DNA of 64,000 nt from Clostridium folliculivorans (GCF_024341905.1 NZ_BQXY01000001.1:715013-779012); one strand, 5' to 3'; numbered from the stretch's first letter, positions 8,469 to 16,714 are shown. A program made the numbers and translations. The notes: generated by a model from the sequence alone, not told the origin.

Positions 8469-9197
8469 ATGAAAAGTTTTTTAGGTAATGATTTTTCAGA
8501 TATAAACTTTAATATGGTTAAAAGAGAGTTTTACTTTGTTGCAGATCAGATGAGTAGAATTGTATATATAGAAGAGGGAATTGAAACCTTATTAGAACAT
8601 AAATCTGAAGAATTGATTGGTAAGAATCTCTCAGATATTATAGGAGAGCAAAAGGTACTAATACAATTTAAAGAAGTGGCTGATAGAGAAAATACTATTG
8701 CTATTCCAGTTTTGACGAAGAGTAAAGTCATTACACATATAAATATATTATATAGATCTCATTATGTTGATGGAATACATAAAGGATATTATGGCTCTAT
8801 TATAAATATTACAAAAGAAAAAGACCTAGAATACAGGCATCAGTTATTAACAAGGATACTGGATAACTCAAAAGATGTAATATACTATTTTAGAGTAGAA
8901 CCTAAGGGGTTTGAATACATAAGTAGATCAATTGAAAAGGTACTTGGATATACTCCAGAAGATTATTATAATGACCCGGAATTAGTTTTTAGTACTGCAC
9001 ATCCAGATTATCTTCAAGAATTAATAGATAAAGCAGAAGGAAATGCAGATTATTCAAAACCTATTGTAACAAGGTGGAGAGATAGGGATGATGTGTATCA
9101 TTGTATTGAAGATTATTCAATACCTGAATACAATATGTTTGGAGAGCTTATTGGAGTTTTTGGAGTTTGTAGAGACGTAACTAATAATTTAAAATAA
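8469..9197 (+). CDS. Tandem PAS domain protein without output domain
   Basis: A 242-residue cytoplasmic protein made almost only of two PAS domains: PAS1 about residues 15-115, ending in a PAC-like segment (HKGYYGSIINITKEKDLE), and PAS2 about 125-240, with the PAS_3-type pattern FEYISRSIEKVLGYTPEDYY, HPDYL and VFGVCRDVT. No kinase, GGDEF, EAL, HTH or methyl-accepting domain follows, and the stop is clean, so it is either a stand-alone sensor acting on a partner protein or a one-component remnant. It is probably co-transcribed with the DUF1836 gene upstream. ATG at 8469 follows ggaggg. Confidence 0.85.
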   Translation: MKSFLGNDFSDINFNMVKREFYFVADQMSRIVYIEEGIETLLEHKSEELIGKNLSDIIGEQKVLIQFKEVADRENTIAIPVLTKSKVITHINILYRSHYVDGIHKGYYGSIINITKEKDLEYRHQLLTRILDNSKDVIYYFRVEPKGFEYISRSIEKVLGYTPEDYYNDPELVFSTAHPDYLQELIDKAEGNADYSKPIVTRWRDRDDVYHCIEDYSIPEYNMFGELIGVFGVCRDVTNNLK

Positions 9198-9263
9198 TAA
9201 ATTTTAGAATTCCTTTATAAGATGAAGCATACATTTACAGTAAAACGATAAAAGAGGGTTAAT

Positions 9264-9653
9264 ATGGAGGATATAAGAGCACAATCATTTTATCAACATA
9301 TGAGTTTTACTGGTAGAAAAAATGTAGAAGATTTAATAAAATCACTTAAATTATCAAAGGATATGAAAAAAATTAGAGGAGTTATGTATTCAGCTATAGT
9401 ACTTGTAGGGACAGTAGAATTGTATTTGAATTTTAAAGAATCTATAAATATGGTGTTTATACCTTTGGCTACTTTATTAGGTATTGAAGTTGTAGAAAAG
9501 ATTACAGCTTCACCAATAAAAAAGCCTGAAGATATAAGAAAATCTATTATGGCTAGTCTGAAAAATCATTGTTTTGCTTGCGATGGTAAGTGTGATTGCG
9601 ATGAGGAATTTAAAGAATATATGCTCCTCAAACATAAGGTTAAGTTATTCTAG
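9264..9653 (+). CDS. Small membrane protein with Cys cluster, unknown family
   Basis: A 129-residue protein that I do not recognise. It has a basic N-terminal half, hydrophobic stretches at about residues 48-58 and 68-80 (one or two membrane passes), and a C-terminal HCFACDGKCDCDEEF segment, i.e. C-x2-C-x3-C-x-C near residues 102-111, that could bind a metal or form disulfides. ATG at 9264 has gagggt upstream. It is on the same strand as the PAS protein, 66 bases away. Confidence 0.7.
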   Translation: MEDIRAQSFYQHMSFTGRKNVEDLIKSLKLSKDMKKIRGVMYSAIVLVGTVELYLNFKESINMVFIPLATLLGIEVVEKITASPIKKPEDIRKSIMASLKNHCFACDGKCDCDEEFKEYMLLKHKVKLF

Positions 9654-9706
9654 CAAATAAAAGGCAGGAGTTCATTAATGGATTCCTGTCTTTCTATTTG
9701 AAAAAT

Positions 9707-10192
9707 TTACATGTAAATAGAGTTAAGAAGTTTCTTGCCAGAACAGGTTTTGAAAATCTTTTCTTCTATTACAGCAATATTATCTTTAGGTATTTCATCT
9801 TCATATATGTTAACTAAAAAATCAGCTTCCACTAAAATTTGAAAGTCCACAGAATCTATTTTATCGTAACTATGATGATTGCCTATAAGATAACAAACTC
9901 TATCAACTATAGATGCATCTAGATTGAAACTACTTAATAGTTCTTTTGCTACAGGGGGACCCTCTATTTCTTGATACTTGCCATTTGATGAATTATATTT
10001 TTGTTCACTTATCTTAATACCTATATCATGCAATATTGCGGAAATTTCTATAATAAAAAGTTCGTCTTTAGCCACTTGTTCTAGTTCACCAATAATTTTT
10101 GCAAAGGAATATACCTTTAATGCATGATTTATTCTTTTGATGTCTCCATCAAAGTATTTGATCATTATATTTGTAATATTAGAAATTATCAT
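9707..10192 (-). CDS. HD domain phosphohydrolase-like protein
   Basis: A 161-residue HD-superfamily protein. Metal-ligand positions fit: His23 (NHALKVYSFAK), His55-Asp56 in LHDIG, a pair of histidines in GNHHSYD near residue 110, and an aspartate in VEADFLVN near 125. Such stand-alone HD proteins hydrolyse nucleotides or phosphoesters; the substrate cannot be told here. The frame extends upstream to 10246, but ATG at 10192 sits seven bases after a strong aggagg and begins the natural N-terminus (MIISNITN), so it is preferred. Single gene, convergent with the Cys-cluster gene. Confidence 0.85.
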   Translation of the reverse strand: MIISNITNIMIKYFDGDIKRINHALKVYSFAKIIGELEQVAKDELFIIEISAILHDIGIKISEQKYNSSNGKYQEIEGPPVAKELLSSFNLDASIVDRVCYLIGNHHSYDKIDSVDFQILVEADFLVNIYEDEIPKDNIAVIEEKIFKTCSGKKLLNSIYM

Positions 10193-10553
10193 ATATAAGC
10201 CTCCTATTTTTAAAATTAATATACGTGAAAAGATGAAATGCATCAATCTGATAATCTAAAGAAATTTCATATTGATTAATCAATACCATAAGTTTTGTTT
10301 TTGGAACTTGATATTAATTGAAAGAGATTGTTGTAGGTGATTTATAAATAGTATAACTAAGTATTAAGTTTTTTTCTATACTGACAAATATTAAAGTTTA
10401 GTTATACATTCAGTTTTAGAAGGCTATGTCATATTTTTTAAAACTAGAATATTCCTGTACACATATTGAGAATAATAAGAACAAAATTACGTCTATATAG
10501 TGATAAAAAGGCGGATGAGGCTTAGTATTGCGTAAATAAAAGGAGGAATATGA
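10193..10553. other. Intergenic region upstream of adhE, with inverted repeat
   Basis: No gene seen. A perfect 10-bp inverted repeat, GTATAACTAA (10351-10360) and TTAGTTATAC (10398-10407), is separated by 37 bases about 150-200 bases before adhE. It could be a stem-loop or a pair of operator half-sites. I looked for a Rex-type operator (TTGTTAA-N4-TTAACAA) and found none. Confidence 0.5.
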
Positions 10554-13154
10554 ATGAAAGTAACCAATTCGGAAGAATTGAGCCAAAGAATATCTAAAGT
10601 AAGGGAAGCACAAAGGATTTACTCAACTTATACTCAAGAGCAGGTTGATGAAATATTTAGGCAGGCAGCTATGGCGGCGAACAATTCTAGAATAGCTCTT
10701 GCAAAGTTAGCTGCTGAAGAAACTGGTATGGGGGTAGTGGAAGACAAGGTTATAAAAAATCACTTTGCATCTGAATACATTTATAATAAATATAAAAATG
10801 ATAGAACCTGTGGATTATTAGATTACGATGAATCCTTTGGTATAGCAAGAGTGGCAGAACCAATCGGAGTAGTAGCAGCTATAATCCCTACAACTAATCC
10901 AACTTCAACGGCTATCTTTAAGGCACTTATATCACTTAAAACAAGAAATGGAATAATATTTTCACCGCATCCAAGAGCAAAGGCTTCAACTATAGCAGCT
11001 GCAAAGATAGTGTTAGATGCGGCAGTTAAAGCCGGAGCACCTGAAGATATAATAGGATGGATAGATGAGCCATCAGTTGAGCTATCACAGATGGTTATGA
11101 GAGAGGCAGACATAATACTTGCTACTGGTGGACCAGCGATGGTAAAAGCGGCTTATTCGTCAGGAAAACCAGCTTTAGGAGTGGGGTCAGGTAATACTCC
11201 AGTAATTATTGATGAAACCGCTCATATAAAGACAGCGGTAAGTTCAATACTTTTATCAAAGACTTTCGATAATGGAATGATATGTGCATCAGAGCAAGCT
11301 TTAGTTGTGCTAGAAGAAATATATGATGAGGTTAGAAAAGAACTTCATGACAGAGGTGCTTATATACTAAATGAAGAAGAGAGAGAAAAGGTAAGGAAGA
11401 TTATACTAAATAATAAAGGCGGACTAAACTCAGACATAGTAGGTCAGTCAGCATATAAGATAGCAGAATTGGCAGGTGTTGAGGTGCCAAGATATTCAAA
11501 GGTATTAGTTGGAGAGGTAGAGTCAGTTGAGCTAGAAGAACCGTTCTCTCATGAAAAACTTTCACCGGTATTAGCGATGTATCAAGTTAAAACTTTTGAT
11601 GAAGCTTTGATCAAAGCTTCAAGACTAGTTGAATTAGGGGGATTTGGGCATACATCGGTATTATACACAGATCAGTCAAAAAGTGCAGATAGAATAGGGA
11701 AGTTTGGTGCAGCTATGAAGACTGCTAGGACAATAGTAAATATGCCTGCATCACAAGGAGCAATTGGAGATATCTATAATTTTAAACTTGCTCCATCTCT
11801 AACTTTAGGCTGTGGATCTTGGGGAGGAAACTCTGTATCTGAAAATGTTGGTCCAAAACATTTGTTGAATATAAAGAATGTTGCAGAGAGGAGAGAAAAT
11901 ATGCTTTGGTTCAGAGTACCGGAGAAAATATACTTTAAGTATGGATCTCTTGCTGTAGCGTTAAGAGAGCTAGTAGACATGGGCAAAAAGAGAGCGTTTA
12001 TTGTAACTGATAAAGTTTTATATGATTTAGGTTATGCAGATATGGCTATAAAGGTCTTGGAAGAAGGGCATGTTGACTTTAGAGTGTTTTATGATGTAGA
12101 ACCAGACCCAACTTTAGCTACTGCTAAAAATGGAGCAGATCAAATGGATAAGTTTAATCCAGATGTAATAATAGCGTTAGGTGGTGGGTCACCTATGGAC
12201 TGCGCTAAAATAATGTGGGTTATGTATGAACATCCAGAGGTAAGGTTTGAAGATTTAGCAATGAGATTTATGGATATAAGGAAGAGAGTATATACATTCC
12301 CAGAGCTAGGACAAAAAGCTATGATGGTATCTATACCAACATCAGCAGGAACTGGTTCTGAGGTAACTCCATTTGCTGTAATTACAGACGAAAAAACAGG
12401 AATAAAATATCCTTTAGCAGATTATGAGCTTACTCCAGACATGGCAATAATCGATGCTGAACTTATGATGAATATGCCGAAAAGCTTAACTGCAGCATCT
12501 GGAATAGATGCCTTAACTCATGCAATTGAAGCTTATGTGTCAGTCTTGGCGTCAGAATACACAAATGGCTTAGCATTAGAAGCGATAAGACTTATATTTA
12601 AATATCTACCACAGGCTTACGATGAAGGCACTACTAATATAAAAGCCAGAGAAAAAATGGCGCATGCAGCTACAATAGCAGGAATGTCCTTTGCAAATGC
12701 ATTTTTAGGAGTATGTCATTCAATGGCACATAAGTTAGGCTCAATGCATCATGTACCTCATGGAGTAGCAAATGCGTTGTTAATAGATGAAGTTATAAGA
12801 TTTAATGCAGTAGATGATCCAAGAAAACAGACAGCATTTCCTCAATATAGGTATCCGAATGCAAAATGGAGGTATACAGTTATTGCTGACTATCTAAAGC
12901 TTGGAGGAAGCACTGAGGAAGAAAAGATTGAAAACCTTATAAAAGCTATAGATGATTTGAAGGCTAGAGTTGGAATGCCAAGAACTATAGCAGAATGGGG
13001 TGTTTCTAAAGAAAAGTTCTATTCTTCATTAGATGAAATGGTAGAGCAAGCTTTTGATGATCAATGTACTGGAGCAAATCCAAGATATCCACTTATGGGA
13101 GAGATTAGACAGATGTATATAAACGCCTTTGAGGGACATAATGTAGGAGTTTGA
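10554..13154 (+). CDS. adhE: Bifunctional acetaldehyde-CoA / alcohol dehydrogenase AdhE
   Basis: Converts acetyl-CoA to acetaldehyde and on to ethanol with two NADH, the main ethanol-forming and redox-balancing enzyme of fermentation. The 866-residue length is normal. The N-terminal half (about 1-440) is a CoA-acylating aldehyde dehydrogenase with Cys244 in NGMICASEQ and the GVGSGNTP segment before it. The C-terminal half (about 455-866) is an iron-dependent alcohol dehydrogenase with GGGSPMDCAK, PTSAGTGSE, ALTHAIEAYVS and the metal-site histidines in GVCHSMAHKLG..HHVPHG. ATG at 10554 follows aggagga. It forms a single-gene unit ending at the terminator 13196-13239. Confidence 0.97.
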   Translation: MKVTNSEELSQRISKVREAQRIYSTYTQEQVDEIFRQAAMAANNSRIALAKLAAEETGMGVVEDKVIKNHFASEYIYNKYKNDRTCGLLDYDESFGIARVAEPIGVVAAIIPTTNPTSTAIFKALISLKTRNGIIFSPHPRAKASTIAAAKIVLDAAVKAGAPEDIIGWIDEPSVELSQMVMREADIILATGGPAMVKAAYSSGKPALGVGSGNTPVIIDETAHIKTAVSSILLSKTFDNGMICASEQALVVLEEIYDEVRKELHDRGAYILNEEEREKVRKIILNNKGGLNSDIVGQSAYKIAELAGVEVPRYSKVLVGEVESVELEEPFSHEKLSPVLAMYQVKTFDEALIKASRLVELGGFGHTSVLYTDQSKSADRIGKFGAAMKTARTIVNMPASQGAIGDIYNFKLAPSLTLGCGSWGGNSVSENVGPKHLLNIKNVAERRENMLWFRVPEKIYFKYGSLAVALRELVDMGKKRAFIVTDKVLYDLGYADMAIKVLEEGHVDFRVFYDVEPDPTLATAKNGADQMDKFNPDVIIALGGGSPMDCAKIMWVMYEHPEVRFEDLAMRFMDIRKRVYTFPELGQKAMMVSIPTSAGTGSEVTPFAVITDEKTGIKYPLADYELTPDMAIIDAELMMNMPKSLTAASGIDALTHAIEAYVSVLASEYTNGLALEAIRLIFKYLPQAYDEGTTNIKAREKMAHAATIAGMSFANAFLGVCHSMAHKLGSMHHVPHGVANALLIDEVIRFNAVDDPRKQTAFPQYRYPNAKWRYTVIADYLKLGGSTEEEKIENLIKAIDDLKARVGMPRTIAEWGVSKEKFYSSLDEMVEQAFDDQCTGANPRYPLMGEIRQMYINAFEGHNVGV

Positions 13155-13195
13155 ATTTAGTGAATATAAATTAAAATAAAAAACATTTTTATAGG

Positions 13196-13239
13196 AAAAA
13201 AACATCACTAATATTTGCTAATATTAGTGATGTTTTTTA
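13196..13239. terminator. Terminator of adhE (bidirectional)
   Basis: AACATCACTAATAT and ATATTAGTGATGTT form a 14-bp stem flanked by A6 and T6 runs, about 40 bases after the adhE stop. Confidence 0.92.
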
Positions 13240-13262
13240 CTTGTCAATGTTAAATTGCATGG

Positions 13263-13386
13263 TTGAAATTAAGTGGTTATCCATACGATGCTTTAATGAG
13301 CTTACGCAAAGAATTAATATGATTTCGTCATATTAATTCTAATAGCTCGCTCATATAGCATCTCCGGTATAACCACTTAATTTCAA
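13263..13386. repeat. Long palindromic repeat C, copy C1
   Basis: Non-coding 124-base palindrome. The outer arms are a perfect 18-bp inverted repeat (TTGAAATTAAGTGGTTAT at 13263 and its complement at 13369-13386). Inside are GATGCT / AGCATC, ATGAGC / GCTCAT and a central hairpin AGAATTAATATGA / TCATATTAATTCT around TTTCG. Nearly the whole element can fold as one hairpin. A related copy, interrupted, is at 23120-23346, and a shorter diverged one at 58607-58698. Confidence 0.85.
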
Positions 13387-13426
13387 ATCATTATAACTTA
13401 GAGATTTTCCTAAATAATTCTATAGT

Positions 13427-14395
13427 TTATGCAATAACACTCTTAGTGTAATTAAGAAATTTATCATAACTAGCCACTTCTTCTTCAAAATCTTTATTGT
13501 CTGTAAGCGATGTTAACTTCAATGAATCACTAAGGTTTGCTGAAGAGGAGTATACATATGAACCATTGCCTATAAATCTTATCTTGTAATTGTTTTTATC
13601 ATCTTTATTAACATATATCTTTATCATACCACCATCATTATATATGTTAAGTTCTTTACAGTATAAATTAGGATTGTTTAAGCAATAGGCAGCACTAGAA
13701 GCAGTCATACCTGTACCGCAGGATTTTGTTAGACCTACACCACGTTCATAAGTAGTAACATATATACTGTTTTCCTCAAGAACTTTCACGAAATTAGCAT
13801 TTACACCTTGTGGGAAAACAGATTTATTTGTATTACCTTCTTTACCTATTCTAATTATTTCATCTCTGCTTAACTGATTAATAAATGTAACTATATGTGG
13901 GTTTGTTATACTTACAGCAGTAAAAAGTAAGTTGTCAGATAAAGCAGGGATTTTTTCATTTATTAAGGTATCTTTTGAATGGTTTAAAGGAAGAGAATTC
14001 ACGTTAAAATTAACTGTATCTATTTCTATTTCAACTGTTCTAACTCCCTCAAAGATTTCTGAAACAGCCTTTACATCATATTTAGCTTTCATTGTTTCCA
14101 CAGTAATAAAATCTTTTTTAAGAACATCAATTAAATATCTTCCTACACACCTTAAACCATTTCCGCACATCTCAGGCTCTGTGCCATCAGCATTAAATAT
14201 TCTCATTTTTCCATCACAGAAAGAACTGTTTTGAACAAATAATATTCCATCAGCCCCTATTTTTCCAGTTCTATCGCATAGTTCAATGGCTAAGCTTTTT
14301 CTATTTTCTTCGGTTAAATTAAGAGACTTATTTAACTCATCTATTAATATGAAGTCATTACCTGAACCATGGCATTTTATAAAGTCTATTTTCAT
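13427..14395 (-). CDS. dapF: Diaminopimelate epimerase
   Basis: Interconverts LL- and meso-diaminopimelate, the last step before lysine and the source of meso-DAP for peptidoglycan. The two catalytic cysteines are present: Cys77 in MCGNGLRC and Cys226 in KSCGTGM. The start KIDFIKCHGSGNDFILID is typical and begins at ATG 14395. At 322 residues it is about 45 longer than the usual 275; the excess is a C-terminal tail (after about residue 280) of no obvious domain. It is not beside other dap genes; the nearest pathway member is lysC, 10.5 kb away. Confidence 0.95.
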   Translation of the reverse strand: MKIDFIKCHGSGNDFILIDELNKSLNLTEENRKSLAIELCDRTGKIGADGILFVQNSSFCDGKMRIFNADGTEPEMCGNGLRCVGRYLIDVLKKDFITVETMKAKYDVKAVSEIFEGVRTVEIEIDTVNFNVNSLPLNHSKDTLINEKIPALSDNLLFTAVSITNPHIVTFINQLSRDEIIRIGKEGNTNKSVFPQGVNANFVKVLEENSIYVTTYERGVGLTKSCGTGMTASSAAYCLNNPNLYCKELNIYNDGGMIKIYVNKDDKNNYKIRFIGNGSYVYSSSANLSDSLKLTSLTDNKDFEEEVASYDKFLNYTKSVIA

Positions 14396-14411
14396 TTATA
14401 TTCCCCCAATA

Positions 14412-14510
14412 CAATATATATGGATATATCATTTTTAGAAAAAGCACCATTAATAGTTAAAATGATTAGTCGTATATTTTTAAATCATAGAAATGACATA
14501 TCTATTCATC
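14412..14510 (+). repeat. Interspersed repeat B, copy B2
   Basis: Shares the 20-base block CATTAATAGTTAAAATGATT with copy B3 (45901-46020), plus the following AT-rich tail (AATCATA.AAATG..ATATCTAT). It lacks the part of B3 that contains CTATTTATCAAG, so it is a shortened copy. Confidence 0.6.
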
Positions 14511-14741
14511 TGAACAGATAAACTACTTCACATTGAAATTTCTGCATTTAAAGCTTTAATGAAAAATATATTAGAACTTTAAGCGATATATCTTAGATTG
14601 AAGCAATTCATCTTATTTAATTACTCTATTATAGCAAAGTGATTATATTGTAGCAACCATATCTTGCTGTCTAGGAAAGTATAAAAACTTTTGATATCTA
14701 AACCTAGCAATATCAAGGAGTTAGAACAGCTATTTAGGGTG

Positions 14742-14830
14742 AACAGTAAAAAATAAAATTATGTATTCTGTAAGATTCTTCATATACGTTTAGAAAAGGA
14801 AGATAGGTACTATTTATTGAAAATAAATGG
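14742..14830. repeat. Degenerate copy of repeat A (copy A4)
   Basis: Shares the lead-in AGTAAAAAATAAAA, then CTTCATATAC and TAGAAAAGGAAGATAGG at the positions of the A2 core. The CTGCC/GGCAG arms have decayed. Recognised only by alignment with copy A2 and therefore uncertain. Confidence 0.4.
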
Positions 14831-14840
14831 TAAATTGCTA

Positions 14841-14927
14841 TTGTATAACTATTTTATTTTATCGTATAATACTATAGATAAATTACATTGCAAATCAAAT
14901 TTTTAAAACCTAATTAGGAAGTTTTTT
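14841..14927 (+). ncRNA. Possible short RNA: promoter followed by terminator-like hairpin
   Basis: TTGTAT (14841-14846), an 18-base spacer and TATAAT (14865-14870) would start a transcript near 14877. A short hairpin built on AAAACCTAATTAGGAAG with a T6 run (14905-14927) would end it after about 50 nt. No coding capacity. The hairpin stem is weak, so this is a tentative call. Confidence 0.25.
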
Positions 14928-15181
14928 ATTTTGCGCTTAATATAAGATATTTTATGCTTTTGTATGTAAAATATCTCGTAGATGTTGATATAATTGGTAT
15001 AATATAGTTATAACAATTATTTATATTTAATATTTGAGTGAATTTTGCTTTCTATAGATAGATCAGATCTAAAAAAATAACTAAGTAGTTTTCATTAACA
15101 GTTACTATAATCAGTAACTAAGTCTTGCACACTAGAACTTGAGTGTCTATAGTAAAGTATTATAAAGAAGGAAGTGTACTT

Positions 15182-15748
15182 ATGGGTGACTTAACAGTTA
15201 ATGATATAATAGCAGATAGACCTTGTGGCAGTATTACTCCATTAGTAGTTGGGCTTGAGGATACGTTATATCCAATTATTATAATAAAGGAAATGAAAGA
15301 GGATCTATTGAGTATTGGCGTAGATACACCCATGGGAGTAAAAAGTACATCTATTGGTGATAAAAAAGCTAATGTATATGCCATAATATTAAAATTTGGC
15401 GAGAATTTTGAAAATATATATGATATTTGGTTTAATTATGGAGATGAAAATCATCAAGATTTTTTAAAGCTGCTAAGAGATCAACATAGGATTGTGATTG
15501 ATTTTAGAGATGAAAATAACGAGAGATATTTAACTTTAGAGTTTGAAAATACTGTAAGAGAACATATAGATGATTATATTGAAAAATGTTCTGAAAAGAT
15601 GCTTGTTAGAAGTGAAAAAGACAATAATTTAATTAAATTAGATTCACTAGAAAAGTATAATGTGTGGAATGATGATGATATTGATAACTTGATGGATAAA
15701 ATATTTACTGACTATCCATCAATAGAAGAATTATGGGAAGATTTATAA
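15182..15748 (+). CDS. Uncharacterised protein
   Basis: A soluble, acidic protein of 188 residues that I cannot assign to a family. It begins MGDLTVNDIIADRPCGSITPL and has alternating beta-like segments up to about residue 130, then an acidic C-terminal helix region (DDDIDNLMDKIFTDYPSIEELWEDL-like). The frame extends upstream to GTG at 15143, but ATG at 15182 has gaaggaag in ribosome-site position and is preferred. No membrane segment or signal peptide. It stands alone behind a long repeat-bearing gap. Confidence 0.7.
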   Translation: MGDLTVNDIIADRPCGSITPLVVGLEDTLYPIIIIKEMKEDLLSIGVDTPMGVKSTSIGDKKANVYAIILKFGENFENIYDIWFNYGDENHQDFLKLLRDQHRIVIDFRDENNERYLTLEFENTVREHIDDYIEKCSEKMLVRSEKDNNLIKLDSLEKYNVWNDDDIDNLMDKIFTDYPSIEELWEDL

Positions 15749-15863
15749 AAGGGTGGAAGTTCTTTCTTTGTTAATATGTTGCAGGTATAGGCTATAAAAA
15801 AGTACTAATACTAATATCGTGTAGATTAGTATTACTATAGTAGTTTTAAGGAGTGATATACCT

Positions 15864-16037
15864 ATGTCTCATAAAAATAATAAGAACAGCAAAAATAACA
15901 AAAAGTCTAATCCTAAAACAAAGAAAGAATTAGAGAAAATGAAAATAGAAACTGCAAATGAGATTGGATACTCAAAGGAATCAAGAAAGTTAGGGAAAAA
16001 TAAGCCTAGACCAGTGCAGACTGATACTAATGAATAG
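15864..16037 (+). CDS. Small basic protein, possibly SASP-related
   Basis: A 57-residue, very Lys/Asn-rich protein starting at ATG 15864 behind aaggag and ending at TAG 16037, immediately followed by a terminator. The first 20 residues are nearly all Asn, Lys and Ser. The middle, LEKMKIETANEIGYSKES, resembles the first helix of alpha/beta-type small acid-soluble spore proteins (K.KYE.A.E.G pattern), which coat DNA in spores, but the second conserved half (the MVKKMI-like segment) is absent. SASP-like is therefore a suggestion. That the gene is real is supported by the ribosome site, terminator and codon use. Confidence 0.6.
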   Translation: MSHKNNKNSKNNKKSNPKTKKELEKMKIETANEIGYSKESRKLGKNKPRPVQTDTNE

Positions 16038-16062
16038 ACTGTTTTTAACAGTCTATTTTTTT
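16035..16062 (+). terminator. Terminator of the small SASP-like gene
   Basis: TAGACTGTT / AACAGTCTA stem with TTT loop followed by seven T residues; the stem overlaps the stop codon. Confidence 0.9.
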
Positions 16063-16093
16063 CGGCTAGAATATGTGTAAATAGCGAAATCTA

Positions 16094-16121
16094 TTGACAA
16101 ATTTTTAAAATATGATATATT
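16094..16121 (+). promoter_or_regulatory. Promoter of speDE
   Basis: Consensus TTGACA (16094-16099), a 16-base spacer and TATATT (16116-16121), about 155 bases before the speD start, leaving a long leader that contains the hairpin at 16142-16188. Confidence 0.7.
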
Positions 16122-16141
16122 TTATTTGTACTTAATATTAA

Positions 16142-16188
16142 TAAACTCTTGGTTTAGTAAAAGTAAACTTTATTAAACCAAGAGTTTA
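16142..16188 (+). promoter_or_regulatory. Strong leader hairpin upstream of speD
   Basis: A perfect 15-bp stem, TAAACTCTTGGTTTA (16142-16156) with its complement (16174-16188), and a 17-base loop. No T-run follows, so it is not a classical terminator. It sits in the speD 5' leader, about 85 bases before the start codon, and could affect translation or mRNA stability. Confidence 0.6.
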
Positions 16189-16274
16189 GTTGAGGTTAGA
16201 GGATAAAAAGGTAAATATTTATATTAAATTTTAATATTTGAATATTAGTTTTTTTAATATTAGGAGGGGTTATA

Positions 16275-16697
16275 ATGAAAATTGAGCAACTTGGAAGACA
16301 TATATTGGTAGAGTATTACAATTGTGACAAGGATATAATAAGTAATCATAGCTTAATTGAAGAGTATATGAATGAAGCAGCAAGAAGATCAGGTGCAACT
16401 ATAGTTACAAGTTGTTTTCATACCTTTAATCCATGGGGAGTTAGCGGAGCTGTAATTATACAAGAATCACATTTAACAATTCACACATGGCCTGAATATG
16501 GGTATGCTTCTGTTGACTTATATACTTGTGGTGATAGTGTTAATCCATGGAAAGCATTTAACTATTTAGAGGATATGCTTAAGGCTGAAAGAAGTGAATC
16601 AACTGAGGTATCAAGAGGAATAATTGAAAAGATAAAGAACTATTCTGATGGTCAATATGATAATATAGATGTTACACATAAACCAATGAATGAATAG
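16275..16697 (+). CDS. speD: S-adenosylmethionine decarboxylase proenzyme (class 1B, SpeH type)
   Basis: Decarboxylates S-adenosylmethionine to supply the aminopropyl donor for spermidine. The 140-residue proenzyme should cleave itself between Glu64 and Ser65 in QESHLTIHTWPEYGYASVDLYTCGD-type context, making the pyruvoyl cofactor from Ser65; the HLTIHTWPEYGYA and CGD motifs with the catalytic cysteine (Cys85) are all present. The start at 16275 has aggagggg nine bases ahead. The speE start is 18 bases after the stop, so the two genes form one operon. No agmatinase or arginine decarboxylase gene is nearby, so putrescine must come from elsewhere, perhaps through the pot transporter 1-5 kb downstream. 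Confidence 0.94.
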   Translation: MKIEQLGRHILVEYYNCDKDIISNHSLIEEYMNEAARRSGATIVTSCFHTFNPWGVSGAVIIQESHLTIHTWPEYGYASVDLYTCGDSVNPWKAFNYLEDMLKAERSESTEVSRGIIEKIKNYSDGQYDNIDVTHKPMNE

Positions 16698-16714
16698 TGT
16701 TTGGAGGAATAGAA

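Larger units (their letters stand above)
14396..15181. other. Long intergenic region rich in repeat remnants
   Basis: No protein gene is convincing. It contains repeat B copy B2 (14412-14510), repeat A copy A4 (about 14742-14830), a promoter-plus-terminator pair that could produce a short RNA (14841-14927), and a small inverted repeat GTTACT / AGTAAC (about 15100-15118) ahead of the next gene. Confidence 0.6.

Noticed and set aside
10247..10553. Rex-type operator upstream of adhE
   Set aside because: No TTGTTAA-N4-TTAACAA-like site could be found by eye in this region.
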